A stretch of DNA of 8,953 nucleotides, taken from Candidatus Omnitrophota bacterium. GTDB taxonomy: Bacteria > Omnitrophota > Gorgyraeia > JAHIPI01. Under the pieces are notes generated by a model. It worked only from the letters and a program-made list of their open reading frames with translations. It made no database searches and was not told where the DNA came from. Below, one piece after another: positions 1-5,537 of this stretch. Where the stretch lies: NCBI GenBank assembly GCA_030616695.1, contig JAUWWU010000028.1, forward strand, positions 1-8,953, read 5' to 3'. Position numbers and translations under genes: made by a program. Every line of letters begins with the position of its first letter. Positions within the stretch are counted from its first letter, which is position 1.

Positions 1-1
1 C

Positions 2-931
2 GAGGATAAGATAAACGCGATGAGGGAGATGATAGGTGCCGACGACGTAGAAGGCAGAAAAAAGGCGCTGGCAAAATTACTCCCTATGCAGAAGAAGGAT
101 TTTGCCGGGATTTTTAGAGTCATGAAGGGCTACCCCGTTACAATCAGGACGCTTGACCCGCCCTTACATGAGTTTCTGCCTCATACCGAGAAAGGCGTAG
201 AGGACCTTGCCTCTATAATGGGCGTAAGCAAGGAGAAGCTCCGGTCTAAGATCGAAAGCCTTAAAGAGACGAACCCTATGTTGGGCCACAGAGGCTGCAG
301 GCTCGGCATTGTCTATCCGGAGATAACCGAGATGCAGGCGAGGGCCATTCTTGAGGCCGCATGCGAAGTAAAGAAAGAGGGCGTTGACGTAAAACCCGAA
401 ATAATGATCCCTCTCGTCGCACATATAAATGAATTAAAGTCCCAGGTCGAGCTAGTGAGAAGCGTGGCGGATGACGTTATGCTTAAGTATAACACAAAGG
501 TCAATTATCTTGTGGGGACCATGATAGAGCTTCCGAGGGCGGCCATCACCGCCGATGAGATAGCTGAGGTCGCGGAATTCTTCTCATTCGGGACGAATGA
601 CCTGACGCAGACGACATACGGCCTCTCCAGAGACGACGCCGGAAAATTTCTGGTGCATTATTATGACCGCGGCATATTAAAGGACGACCCGTTCCAGACG
701 ATAGACCAGTCAGGCGTAGGTGAACTTATAAAGACAGGCGTTACTAAAGGCCGCAGCACCCAGCGGGGCCTCAAGGTGGGAATCTGCGGCGAGCACGGCG
801 GCGATCCGCGTTCGGTGGAATTTTGCCACAGGATAGGGCTTAATTATGTCAGCTGTTCGCCCTACCGTGTTCCTATTGCGCGGCTCGCGGCGGCGCAGGC
901 CGCGCTTAAAGATAAGAAAACGAGAAAGTAG
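2..931 (+). CDS. ppdK: Pyruvate, phosphate dikinase, C-terminal part (partial, 5' end outside window)
   Basis: This is the C-terminal third of PPDK, a cytoplasmic enzyme that interconverts ATP + phosphate + pyruvate and AMP + PPi + PEP. The frame is open from base 2, before the first ATG at 20, so the gene starts upstream and that ATG is internal. The PEP/pyruvate-binding TIM barrel is recognisable: LLPMQKKDF and [13 protein letters not shown] near the start, then GTMIELPRA and SFGTNDLTQ, which carry the Mg-binding Glu and Asp of the family. The catalytic Cys sits in GICGEHGG (codon 785-787), and [16 protein letters not shown] closes the domain. No frameshift or missing active-site residue is seen. 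The rpoD-like gene starts 3 nt after the stop, suggesting co-transcription. PPDK often serves PPi-linked glycolysis or gluconeogenesis in anaerobes; that role here is an inference. Confidence 0.97.
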   Translation, partial: EDKINAMREMIGADDVEGRKKALAKLLPMQKKDFAGIFRVMKGYPVTIRTLDPPLHEFLPHTEKGVEDLASIMGVSKEKLRSKIESLKETNPMLGHRGCRLGIVYPEITEMQARAILEAACEVKKEGVDVKPEIMIPLVAHINELKSQVELVRSVADDVMLKYNTKVNYLVGTMIELPRAAITADEIAEVAEFFSFGTNDLTQTTYGLSRDDAGKFLVHYYDRGILKDDPFQTIDQSGVGELIKTGVTKGRSTQRGLKVGICGEHGGDPRSVEFCHRIGLNYVSCSPYRVPIARLAAAQAALKDKKTRK

Positions 932-934
932 ACC

Positions 935-1765
935 ATGGATGCCATAAGGCTTTACCTGAAAGATATAAAGAATATACCTCTTTTGACCGCAAAAGAGGAA
1001 CTTGATCTGGCGAAAAATATCAAAAAGGGGGACAAGGGGGCCAGGGCGAAGATGATAAGGTCCAACCTCAGGCTCGTCATTAATATCGCCAAGCGATACA
1101 GTTATCTGGGCGTGCCGATGATGGACCTCATAGAAGAGGGGAACCTCGGATTGATGAAGGCCGTCGAGAAATATAACCCCAAGCGGGGTTACAGATTTTC
1201 GACATACGCGGCATGGTGGATAAGGCAGTATGTTACAAGGGCCGTTGCCAACCAGGGGAAGACGATACGCGTTCCCGTGTATATGGTTGAAACCGCCATA
1301 CGTTTTAAAAAGGCCTCAGAGCAGCTCCAGATGGAATTCAAAAGAAGGCCGCGTCTTAGAGAAATAGCCAGGAGGATGAAGCTGTCTTTGAAGAAAGTCA
1401 GGCAGCTCAATAAGATGATAGCTAAAATATCATCACTGAATGCGCCGATAGGAGGAGAGGGCACCGCAGAGTTTATGGACCTGATAGAAGACGAAAGCGT
1501 ACCGACAGCCGCCGACGGGATCCTCGATTTCATGAAAAAAGAGCACGTCGTAGAATTGCTTAAGAAGATGTCGCCCCGCGAGCGGAAAATACTGACGTTG
1601 CGTTTCGGCCTGAAGGACGGAGTGACGCATACACTGGGAGCTACGGCAAAGAAATTCGGCATAACCAGAGAAAGGGTGCGCCAGATAGAAAACGCCGCCA
1701 TGAAAAAACTCAGGGCGCACATAAAACAGCAGGAGTTGATCGGAGTAAGGGTAAGCAGGGGGTAG
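935..1765 (+). CDS. RNA polymerase sigma factor, RpoD/sigma-70 family
   Basis: A 276-aa sigma-70 factor that directs RNA polymerase to -10/-35 promoters. Region 1.2 opens the protein (DAIRLYLKDI, residues 2-11). Region 2 spans about 37-110, with NLRLVINIAKRY (44-55), DLIEEGNLGLMKAVEKY (64-80) and the melting/-10 helix FSTYAAWWIRQYVTRAV (88-104). Q98 and T101 in that helix match the residues that read the -10 element. Region 3 follows (IRVPVYM at 111-117, RRPRLREIARRM at 137-148). Region 4 ends with LRFGLKDG (222-229) and the helix-turn-helix TRERVRQIE (244-252). There is no region 1.1 or non-conserved insert, so it is much shorter than E. coli RpoD. It could be the primary sigma of a lineage with a short N-terminus, or a group 2 paralogue. 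Within region 4.2 the usual TLEEVGK reads TLGATAK. It sits 3 nt behind ppdK; the Shine-Dalgarno is weak, suggesting translational coupling. Confidence 0.95.
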   Translation: MDAIRLYLKDIKNIPLLTAKEELDLAKNIKKGDKGARAKMIRSNLRLVINIAKRYSYLGVPMMDLIEEGNLGLMKAVEKYNPKRGYRFSTYAAWWIRQYVTRAVANQGKTIRVPVYMVETAIRFKKASEQLQMEFKRRPRLREIARRMKLSLKKVRQLNKMIAKISSLNAPIGGEGTAEFMDLIEDESVPTAADGILDFMKKEHVVELLKKMSPRERKILTLRFGLKDGVTHTLGATAKKFGITRERVRQIENAAMKKLRAHIKQQELIGVRVSRG

Positions 1766-1768
1766 GGG

Positions 1769-2293
1769 GTGAACGGCACGGAAGATTTAAAAAAGGCGAT
1801 AAGGGATATTCCGGAGTTTCCGAAAAAGGGCATAATTTTTAAAGATATAACCCCTATCCTTCAAGACCCCGGACTCTTTAAAAAAACAGTTGACCTGCTT
1901 TGCGGGCACTTTAAAGATAAAAATATCGGCGTAGTTGCCAGCGTCGAATCGAGAGGTTTTATTTTCGGCACGGCGATAGCTTATAGATTAGGCGCGGGTT
2001 TTGTCCCGGTGCGCAAAAAAGGCAAACTCCCGTATAAGACATATTCGGCGACCTATGCGCTTGAGTACGGAGAAGATGCACTGGAGATACACCGGGATGC
2101 CATAAAAAAAGGCGACCGCGTATTGATCATAGATGACCTCCTTGCCACCGGCGGGACTCTGAGCGCCGTGATAGACCTGGTGAAAAAAACGGGCGGAGAA
2201 GTAGCCGGCATCGGATTTTTGATAGAGCTGACATTTTTAAATGGCAGAGAGAAAAACAAAGATCACGAAATATTTTCTTTGGTAAAATTTTAA
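1769..2293 (+). CDS. apt: Adenine phosphoribosyltransferase
   Basis: A 174-aa purine-salvage enzyme that converts adenine and PRPP to AMP and PPi in the cytoplasm; the length is typical for bacterial Apt. Family marks are IPEFPKKGIIFKDITPIL (residues 14-31), VESRGFIFG (59-67), the flexible-loop region RKKGKLPYKT (82-91) and the PRPP-binding signature VLIIDDLLATGGT (118-130) with its paired Asp residues. I chose the GTG at 1769: it lies 3 nt after the sigma stop, has a G-rich Shine-Dalgarno (AGGGGG, 1757-1762) and gives the normal N-terminus. It appears to be the last protein gene of the ppdK-sigma-apt run, and its TAA is followed after one base by a tRNA gene. Confidence 0.95.
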   Translation: MNGTEDLKKAIRDIPEFPKKGIIFKDITPILQDPGLFKKTVDLLCGHFKDKNIGVVASVESRGFIFGTAIAYRLGAGFVPVRKKGKLPYKTYSATYALEYGEDALEIHRDAIKKGDRVLIIDDLLATGGTLSAVIDLVKKTGGEVAGIGFLIELTFLNGREKNKDHEIFSLVKF

Positions 2294-2294
2294 T

Positions 2295-2373
2295 GCGCCT
2301 GTAGCTCATTAGGATAGAGCGGAAGTTTCCTAAACTTCGTCAGCGGGGGGTTCGAATCCCTCCAGGCGCACCA
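2295..2373 (+). tRNA. tRNA-Arg (anticodon CCT), CCA encoded
   Basis: A complete cloverleaf folds by eye. The acceptor stem GCGCCTG (2295-2301) pairs with CAGGCGC (2363-2369), then discriminator A2370 and genome-encoded CCA (2371-2373). The D stem is GCTC (2304-2307) with GAGC (2317-2320). The anticodon stem is GAAGT (2322-2326) with ACTTC (2334-2338), and the 7-nt loop TTCCTAA puts CCT at 2329-2331. The T stem is GGGGG (2346-2350) with CCCTC (2358-2362), including one G-U pair, and the loop is TTCGAAT. The anticodon reads AGG, a codon used freely in the genes here. The variable loop is 7 nt (2339-2345), longer than the usual 4-5. The gene starts 1 nt after the apt stop, so it is probably cut from the apt transcript by RNase P. 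Confidence 0.96.
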
Positions 2374-2375
2374 CT

Positions 2376-2477
2376 AAAACGTTCGGGCTACGGGGCTGAA
2401 AAGTAAGGAGTGAGCTTTTCACCCCTCCGCCCTGCGGCAATATAAAAAGCGCAGCAGGACTCGCGTCCGAACGTTTT
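2376..2477 (+). repeat. Long inverted-repeat structure closed by an 11-bp stem (possible structured RNA or terminator)
   Basis: AAAACGTTCGG (2376-2386) pairs perfectly with CCGAACGTTTT (2467-2477), plus a G-U pair inside. The enclosed 80 nt folds further. GGGG (2392-2395) plus TGAAAAGT (2397-2404) pairs with GCTTTTCA (2414-2421) plus CCCC (2422-2425), leaving one bulged C. A second small hairpin is CCGC/GCGG (2427-2437), or alternatively CCTGC/GCAGG (2431-2435 with 2454-2458). The 3' arm ends in five T residues, so the element could end the apt/tRNA transcript. It could equally be a miniature inverted-repeat insertion or a small RNA processed with the tRNA. No reading frame of note is present. 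Confidence 0.55.
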
Positions 2478-2513
2478 TAAGGAGACAACTTTTAGAAAAA
2501 GTTTTCTCCTTAA
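2477..2513 (+). repeat. Perfectly placed hairpin, 16 bp with one mismatch
   Basis: TTAAGGAGA (2477-2485) pairs with TCTCCTTAA (2505-2513), and AACTTTT (2487-2493) pairs with AAAAGTT (2497-2503). A single C/T mismatch separates the two stem segments and the loop is AGA. The structure is symmetric, so it works on both strands. It directly abuts the 3' arm of the preceding inverted repeat. It has no clean U-tract after it, so it is more like an intergenic palindromic repeat or mRNA-stabilising hairpin than a classical terminator. The 5' arm contains AAGGAG, but no start codon follows at a usable distance. Confidence 0.6.
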
Positions 2514-2594
2514 TGTTCCTCTTTCAGAAGAGCATGTGCGCTCAGCTGGATTCGAAGGGCGAAATACGGTATAGAGACGACGGAATACGGAATA
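2514..2594. other. Gene-less spacer ahead of the PHP gene
   Basis: With the two hairpins above, this completes a 221-nt non-coding gap. No convincing -35/-10 pair is seen. The PHP reading frame stays open back to the TAA at 2511-2513 but offers no ATG, GTG or TTG before 2595. An imperfect repeat is present (GAAATACGGTATA at 2561-2573, GGAATACGGAATA near 2582-2594). How the PHP gene is transcribed is unclear from the sequence. Confidence 0.5.
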
Positions 2595-3239
2595 ATGATA
2601 GACCTGCATACACATACATTATTGAGTGACGGTGAGCTTTTGCCGAGCGAACTTGCCAGAAGGGCAGAGGTCATAGGATATGAAGCCATCGGTATAACAG
2701 ACCATTGCGACTGGTCAAATATAGGTTTTGTTGTGCCTAACATCGTAAAGGTCGCGGAGAAGCTTAATAAATATTGGAAAATAAAGGTTATTCCCGGCGT
2801 TGAATTGACGCATGTGCCCTTAGAGGAAATAGAGCCTCTTGTCAAATTTGCGAGGGAAGGCGGCGCTAAAATCGTTGTTATGCACGGAGAGACGTTAAGC
2901 GAGCCTGTTATTAAAGGAACAAACAGGCGCGCCATAGAATGCGGGGTAGACATACTCGCGCACCCCGGAAATATAACGGAAAAAGACGCCGCATTGGCCC
3001 GCGAAAGAGGAGTTTTTCTTGAAATCACGACGAGAAAGAACCATTTTGCGGCTAACAGGCATGTAGCTGCCATAGCCCGCCTGGCAGGCGCTAAATTGGT
3101 ATTAAATACCGATACCCACGCGCCGACAGACCTTCTTACCAGGGAGGCGGCGCGCAAAGTCCTCTCCGGGGCGGGGTTATCCCGCGCAGAGAGAGAGGAA
3201 GTTTTTAAAAACTCCAAAGAGTTTGCCGATTTACGCTGA
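2595..3239 (+). CDS. PHP-domain phosphoesterase (histidinol-phosphatase-like)
   Basis: A 214-aa stand-alone PHP domain, a metal-dependent phosphoesterase fold with a distorted TIM barrel. The metal-site motifs appear in order: DLHTHTLLSDGE (residues 3-14, giving H5, H7, D12), GITDHCD (33-39, H37), PGVE (67-70, E70), VMHGE (95-99, H97), LAHPGN (121-126, H123) and NTDTHAP (171-177, D173 and H175). All expected trinuclear-site ligands are therefore present. Relatives are commonly labelled histidinol phosphatase-domain proteins, but no his genes are nearby, so the substrate is unknown; a nucleotide or sugar phosphate is equally possible. The ATG at 2595 is the only standard start in frame; its Shine-Dalgarno is weak (ACGGAA). 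The gene stands alone between a hairpin-rich spacer and a strong promoter that belongs to the next gene. Confidence 0.9.
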   Translation: MIDLHTHTLLSDGELLPSELARRAEVIGYEAIGITDHCDWSNIGFVVPNIVKVAEKLNKYWKIKVIPGVELTHVPLEEIEPLVKFAREGGAKIVVMHGETLSEPVIKGTNRRAIECGVDILAHPGNITEKDAALARERGVFLEITTRKNHFAANRHVAAIARLAGAKLVLNTDTHAPTDLLTREAARKVLSGAGLSRAEREEVFKNSKEFADLR

Positions 3240-3271
3240 TTGAAAATCTATCAGGTAATATACCCCAAACC

Positions 3272-3299
3272 TTGACAAAAGTTGGTTTTGTGGTATACT
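3272..3299 (+). promoter_or_regulatory. Sigma-70 promoter of the porin leader
   Basis: A consensus -35 TTGACA (3272-3277) and a -10 TATACT (3294-3299) are separated by 16 nt. Transcription would start at about 3305-3307, giving a leader of roughly 205-210 nt before the porin ATG. This is the best-matching promoter of the first half of the window and fits the sigma factor encoded at 935. Confidence 0.85.
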
Positions 3300-3378
3300 T
3301 TTAACAAAGTTGTCTGTATATATAACGCCTATACCACGATAGGTGGCTTTAATCTATGACGAAAAAGGAGGTGAAAAC

Positions 3379-3459
3379 CTGAAGTCCAAGTTACCTATAT
3401 CACGTGATATAGATATAGATGAATACATCCGGGCTGTTCTCGAACAGCCCGGGTTTTAA
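3379..3459 (+). CDS. Possible leader peptide (26 codons, CTG start, or 38 codons from GTG 3343)
   Basis: A short frame ends at TAA 3457-3459. If read from CTG 3379 it encodes about 26 aa (KSKLPISRDIDIDEYIRAV and a PGF ending), with an excellent AAGGAGG (3365-3371) 7 nt before the start. Read from GTG 3343 it would be 38 aa but without a clear Shine-Dalgarno. A second tiny frame, ATG 3356 to TGA 3382 (MTKKEVKT), overlaps it in another frame and has AGGTGG 9 nt upstream. The terminator stem lies inside the last codons, so ribosomes reading to the stop would disrupt it. Translation is unproven, the CTG start is unusual, and the composition may simply reflect RNA structure. Confidence 0.2.
   Translation: MKSKLPISRDIDIDEYIRAVLEQPGF
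3429..3457 (+). terminator. Intrinsic terminator / attenuator in the porin leader
   Basis: A stem of 10 perfect, mostly G-C pairs (CCGGGCTGTT, 3429-3438, with AACAGCCCGG, 3443-3452) has loop CTCG and is followed by G and TTTT (3454-3457). The U-tract is short, so termination may be partial. It lies about 150 nt after the promoter and 56 nt before the porin start, the classical place for an attenuator. No competing antiterminator helix was found by eye. Confidence 0.65.
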
Positions 3460-3513
3460 GTATAAAATCGTAAAGTAACTTTTTAGTATTAAATATTACC
3501 AAGGAGGTAAGGA

Positions 3514-4953
3514 ATGAGGTTATTAAAAGGGCTATGTATTTTAGCTCTAGCAATAGCTTTTACCATACCTGTATACGCTGAAACACAAAGCATCAAGCTG
3601 AGCGGCGATCTGGCAATAAGATATATCGGCCGCGATGATTACGACTTCAATAGTTATGATACTGATGTTGCCGATACAGACGGCAGCTATTTCATGACAA
3701 ACGCAGAAGTCCAGTTAGATGCGGATTTAACAGACAATGTGGCAGTGACTATCAGGTTGGTAAATCAACACGATTGGAACGTCAGCCATATCGGCACTGA
3801 CGGTGCTGATACAGATCTAAACTTTGACAATGCACTTGACACCTACGGAGAGTTCGACGTATTGGTTGACCTGGCATACGTGACTTTAAAGGAGTTCTTT
3901 TTCACTCCTTTGACAGTCAGAATCGGTAAACAGGACCTATGGTTCGGTAAAGGTTTCATCGTAGGTGCAAACTATGAAGACCCGAACGGCCAGATTTCAG
4001 CCGATGAATATACAAGCTTCACATCGTTCAAGGCCATAAGGGGAACATGGGATTTTGAACCATGGACTTTGGATGCTGTTTTTGCGATGATCGAAGAAAA
4101 CGAGGTTCAGGCAGATGATGACGAACAGCTTTACGGTTTAAACCTCGGTTGCGTTCTTGATTATTACAATGCCGAAACAGAAGTCTATTACTGGTATGTG
4201 AAGGATGATGAACTGCCAGTACTACACCTCGGCGGCAACGATGATGATAATAGCATTCATTGCATAGGTGCGCGAGGCAGTTTTGACCCGCACGAAGACA
4301 TTACGATCTGGGGAGAAGCTGCGGTTCAGGTAGGAACATATTTCGACATCGCCAACATGGCGCGGGCCGAGGAGAGAGACCGCGAAGCATATGCATTTGA
4401 CCTCGGCGGCGAATTAAGGCTTTGGGAAGAGCAGTATGCCTGGAGGCCTGTATTAGGCGCTGAATATATATTCTATTCCGGCCAGAATGCAATTAATGAG
4501 AGTTCTGGACACGATTTCCATGGCTGGAACAGGATGTATCGCGGTAAGGTAGACAGTGCGATTCATGAATGGTACAATGTTTTCTATACCACAGGAATGC
4601 CCACCGCAAATGATAACGGTGGCACAAACCTGCATCAGTTTATCCTTATGGGCTCCATTCAGCCAATGGATAATCTGAATGTAGACGCAAGGTATATAAA
4701 CTTTCACCTTCATGAAAATGCTAGCACGGTGACGGACAATAAGAATGTCGGTAATGAAGTAGACATAGAGCTGACATACGAATATACCGAGGACGTTACC
4801 TTCGGTTTATTGTCTGCATGGTTCTGGTCGGGTGATTATTATACCGACCCGGAACATGCTGCCCAAAACCCGCTTGCAGGAGCACAGGAGACTGTCCAGA
4901 AAGGCAAAGACGTAGCAAACGAAATCGTTGCTACCTGCAAAGTCAGCTTCTAA
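3514..4953 (+). CDS. Outer-membrane porin-like beta-barrel protein (alginate-export-like)
   Basis: A 479-aa exported protein. Residues 1-22 form a signal peptide (basic MRLLKG, hydrophobic CILALAIAFTIPV, cleavage after VYA). The mature part has alternating hydrophobic/polar strands rich in Tyr, Trp, Asp and Asn, short turns, no cysteine-rich or catalytic motif, and a terminal Phe (CKVSF), as expected of a beta-barrel inserted by BamA. The segment RIGKQDLWFGKGFIVGANY (about residues 142-160), followed by a DEYTSF stretch, recalls alginate-export-type or OprD-like porins. The substrate cannot be read from sequence; the many acidic residues may favour cations or simply reflect loops. The start is firm: AAGGAGG (3501-3507) is 6 nt before the ATG. 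Expression is probably governed by the promoter and leader at 3272-3460, and a strong terminator follows. Confidence 0.8.
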   Translation: MRLLKGLCILALAIAFTIPVYAETQSIKLSGDLAIRYIGRDDYDFNSYDTDVADTDGSYFMTNAEVQLDADLTDNVAVTIRLVNQHDWNVSHIGTDGADTDLNFDNALDTYGEFDVLVDLAYVTLKEFFFTPLTVRIGKQDLWFGKGFIVGANYEDPNGQISADEYTSFTSFKAIRGTWDFEPWTLDAVFAMIEENEVQADDDEQLYGLNLGCVLDYYNAETEVYYWYVKDDELPVLHLGGNDDDNSIHCIGARGSFDPHEDITIWGEAAVQVGTYFDIANMARAEERDREAYAFDLGGELRLWEEQYAWRPVLGAEYIFYSGQNAINESSGHDFHGWNRMYRGKVDSAIHEWYNVFYTTGMPTANDNGGTNLHQFILMGSIQPMDNLNVDARYINFHLHENASTVTDNKNVGNEVDIELTYEYTEDVTFGLLSAWFWSGDYYTDPEHAAQNPLAGAQETVQKGKDVANEIVATCKVSF

Positions 4954-4972
4954 GTTAGTTTAGAAACTGGTA

Positions 4973-5008
4973 AAAAAACCCAGCACTTGTTTGAGTGCTG
5001 GGTTTTTT
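4973..5008 (+). terminator. Strong intrinsic terminator after the porin gene
   Basis: AAAAAACCCAGCACT (4973-4987) pairs perfectly with AGTGCTGGGTTTTTT (4994-5008) around loop TGTTTG. The GC core is 9 bp and is followed by six T residues. The A-tract on the left makes it potentially bidirectional. It lies 19 nt after the porin stop. Confidence 0.93.
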
Positions 5009-5073
5009 ATTGGGGACAGACACCTAATTTTAGGTGTCTGTCCCCAATTCTGTAAATTAGGTGTCTGTCCCCA
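5009..5073. repeat. GGGGACAGACACC repeat cluster (RAYT/REP-like): inverted pair plus one direct copy
   Basis: Three copies of one 17-nt unit occur. TGGGGACAGACACCTAA is at 5011-5027; its exact reverse complement TTAGGTGTCTGTCCCCA is at 5030-5046 and again at 5057-5073. The first two form an inverted repeat with 19-nt arms (5009-5027, 5030-5048) and a 2-nt centre. From memory, this GGGGACAGACACC motif recurs in many bacterial genomes beside or away from REP-associated tyrosine (Y1/IS200-like) transposases. No transposase gene is in the window, so this would be a non-autonomous copy or remnant. It sits neatly between a terminator and a promoter. Confidence 0.8.
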
Positions 5074-5083
5074 TTTTTTATTA

Positions 5084-5112
5084 TTGACAACATTGCTATA
5101 ATTATGTATACT
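5084..5112 (+). promoter_or_regulatory. Sigma-70 promoter of the DUF4870-like gene
   Basis: A perfect -35 TTGACA (5084-5089), a 17-nt spacer and -10 TATACT (5107-5112) are present. The start site would be about 5119, giving a leader near 33 nt. It begins 11 nt after the last GGGGACAGACACC repeat. Confidence 0.87.
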
Positions 5113-5151
5113 TTATTCGGCAAAAGTTAGACGAAAAATTGGAGGTGGTAG

Positions 5152-5466
5152 ATGGCAGAGGATAAGGAGATACAGGAAGGTAAGATATTTGCGCTAATAG
5201 GTTACCTTTGGATCCTGTGTTTTGTCCCGTTGTTGCTTAAGAAAGAAAATAAGTTCGCGTTATTTCACGGGAAACAGGCATTGGTTTTATTTTTAGGAGA
5301 GATTGCTTGCAGCATTATAATAATGATACCTATTCTCGGCTTTATCGGGCTTCTCTTCCTCTTTATTTTTGCAGTGATGTCGCTTCTGGGTATCATCCAT
5401 GCCCTTATGGGTAATTACTGGAGAATACCGGTCATTGCCGACGTCGCCGACAAATTTAATATCTAA
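5152..5466 (+). CDS. Small integral membrane protein, DUF4870-like
   Basis: A 104-aa inner-membrane protein of unknown function. It has a charged N-terminus (AEDKEIQEGK), a first hydrophobic segment at about 11-29 (IGYLWILCFVPLLL), then the conserved-looking KFALFHGKQALVLF (34-47), and two more hydrophobic segments at about 48-60 and 62-87. The tail is short and polar (RIPVIADVADKFNI). The pattern of PLLLKKENKF followed by FHxxQ fits the DUF4870/Tic20-like family, whose role I do not know. GGAGGT (5141-5146) is 5 nt before the ATG, so the start is firm. It has its own consensus promoter and a terminator right after it, making it a monocistronic unit. Confidence 0.82.
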   Translation: MAEDKEIQEGKIFALIGYLWILCFVPLLLKKENKFALFHGKQALVLFLGEIACSIIIMIPILGFIGLLFLFIFAVMSLLGIIHALMGNYWRIPVIADVADKFNI

Positions 5467-5482
5467 ACTTCCGAGTAAAAAC

Positions 5483-5524
5483 AGGGGCACACTCTACAAA
5501 TAAAAAGGTGTGTTCCTCTTTTTT
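5483..5524 (+). terminator. Intrinsic terminator after the DUF4870-like gene
   Basis: AGGGGCACAC (5483-5492) pairs with GTGTGTTCCT (5508-5517), 10 bp including two G-U pairs. The loop is 15 nt, followed by C and six T residues (5519-5524). A GTG in its 3' arm (5508) opens the reading frame of the next gene but is unlikely to be its real start. Confidence 0.8.
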
Positions 5525-5537
5525 ACAGGGTATGAAA

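Larger units (their letters stand above)
3306..3460 (+). ncRNA. Structured 5' leader or small RNA upstream of the porin (unclassified)
   Basis: Between the promoter and the terminator hairpin the predicted transcript holds several ordered helices. The first is CGCCTAT/ATAGGTG (3326-3332 with 3339-3345) with loop ACCACG. The second is AGGT-GAAA-ACCT (3369-3380), a GNRA-type tetraloop hairpin that buries a strong AAGGAGG. The third is the 18-nt palindrome CTATATCACGTGATATAG (3395-3412). Last comes the terminator stem. The whole could be a transcription attenuator or riboswitch controlling the porin, or an independent small RNA of about 150 nt. I compared it from memory with c-di-GMP, SAM, cobalamin, fluoride, guanidine, preQ1 and ZTP riboswitches and see no match. 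Confidence 0.45.

Noticed and set aside
1189..1833. 214-aa minus-strand frame over the sigma and apt genes
   Set aside because: It mirrors two well-supported plus-strand genes, spans their junction, and has no recognisable motif or ribosome site.
2531..2565. tRNA-like fragment (GCGCTCAGCTGGAT then TTCGAAGGGCG)
   Set aside because: The pieces resemble a D arm and T loop but no acceptor or anticodon stem can be formed; likely coincidence.
2510..3217. 235-aa minus-strand frame over the PHP gene
   Set aside because: The plus-strand PHP protein has every metal-binding motif; the opposite frame is Ser/Leu-rich and typical of an antisense shadow.
3236..3254. CTGAT/ATCAG hairpin after the PHP gene as a terminator
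   Set aside because: A 5-bp AT-containing stem without a U-tract is too weak to support.
5009..5073. Three repeat copies as a mini CRISPR array
   Set aside because: Copies are in opposite orientations, only 2-10 nt apart, with no spacer-like unique segments of 25-40 nt and no cas genes.
5097..5102. TATAAT as the -10 of the DUF4870-like promoter
   Set aside because: It lies only 7 nt after the TTGACA; TATACT at 5107-5112 has the correct 17-nt spacing.
5508..5537. Upstream starts (GTG 5508, ATG 5532) for the radical SAM gene
   Set aside because: GTG 5508 is within the 3' arm of a terminator, and ATG 5532 has only 1 nt between it and the AGGG; ATG 5538 has proper spacing.
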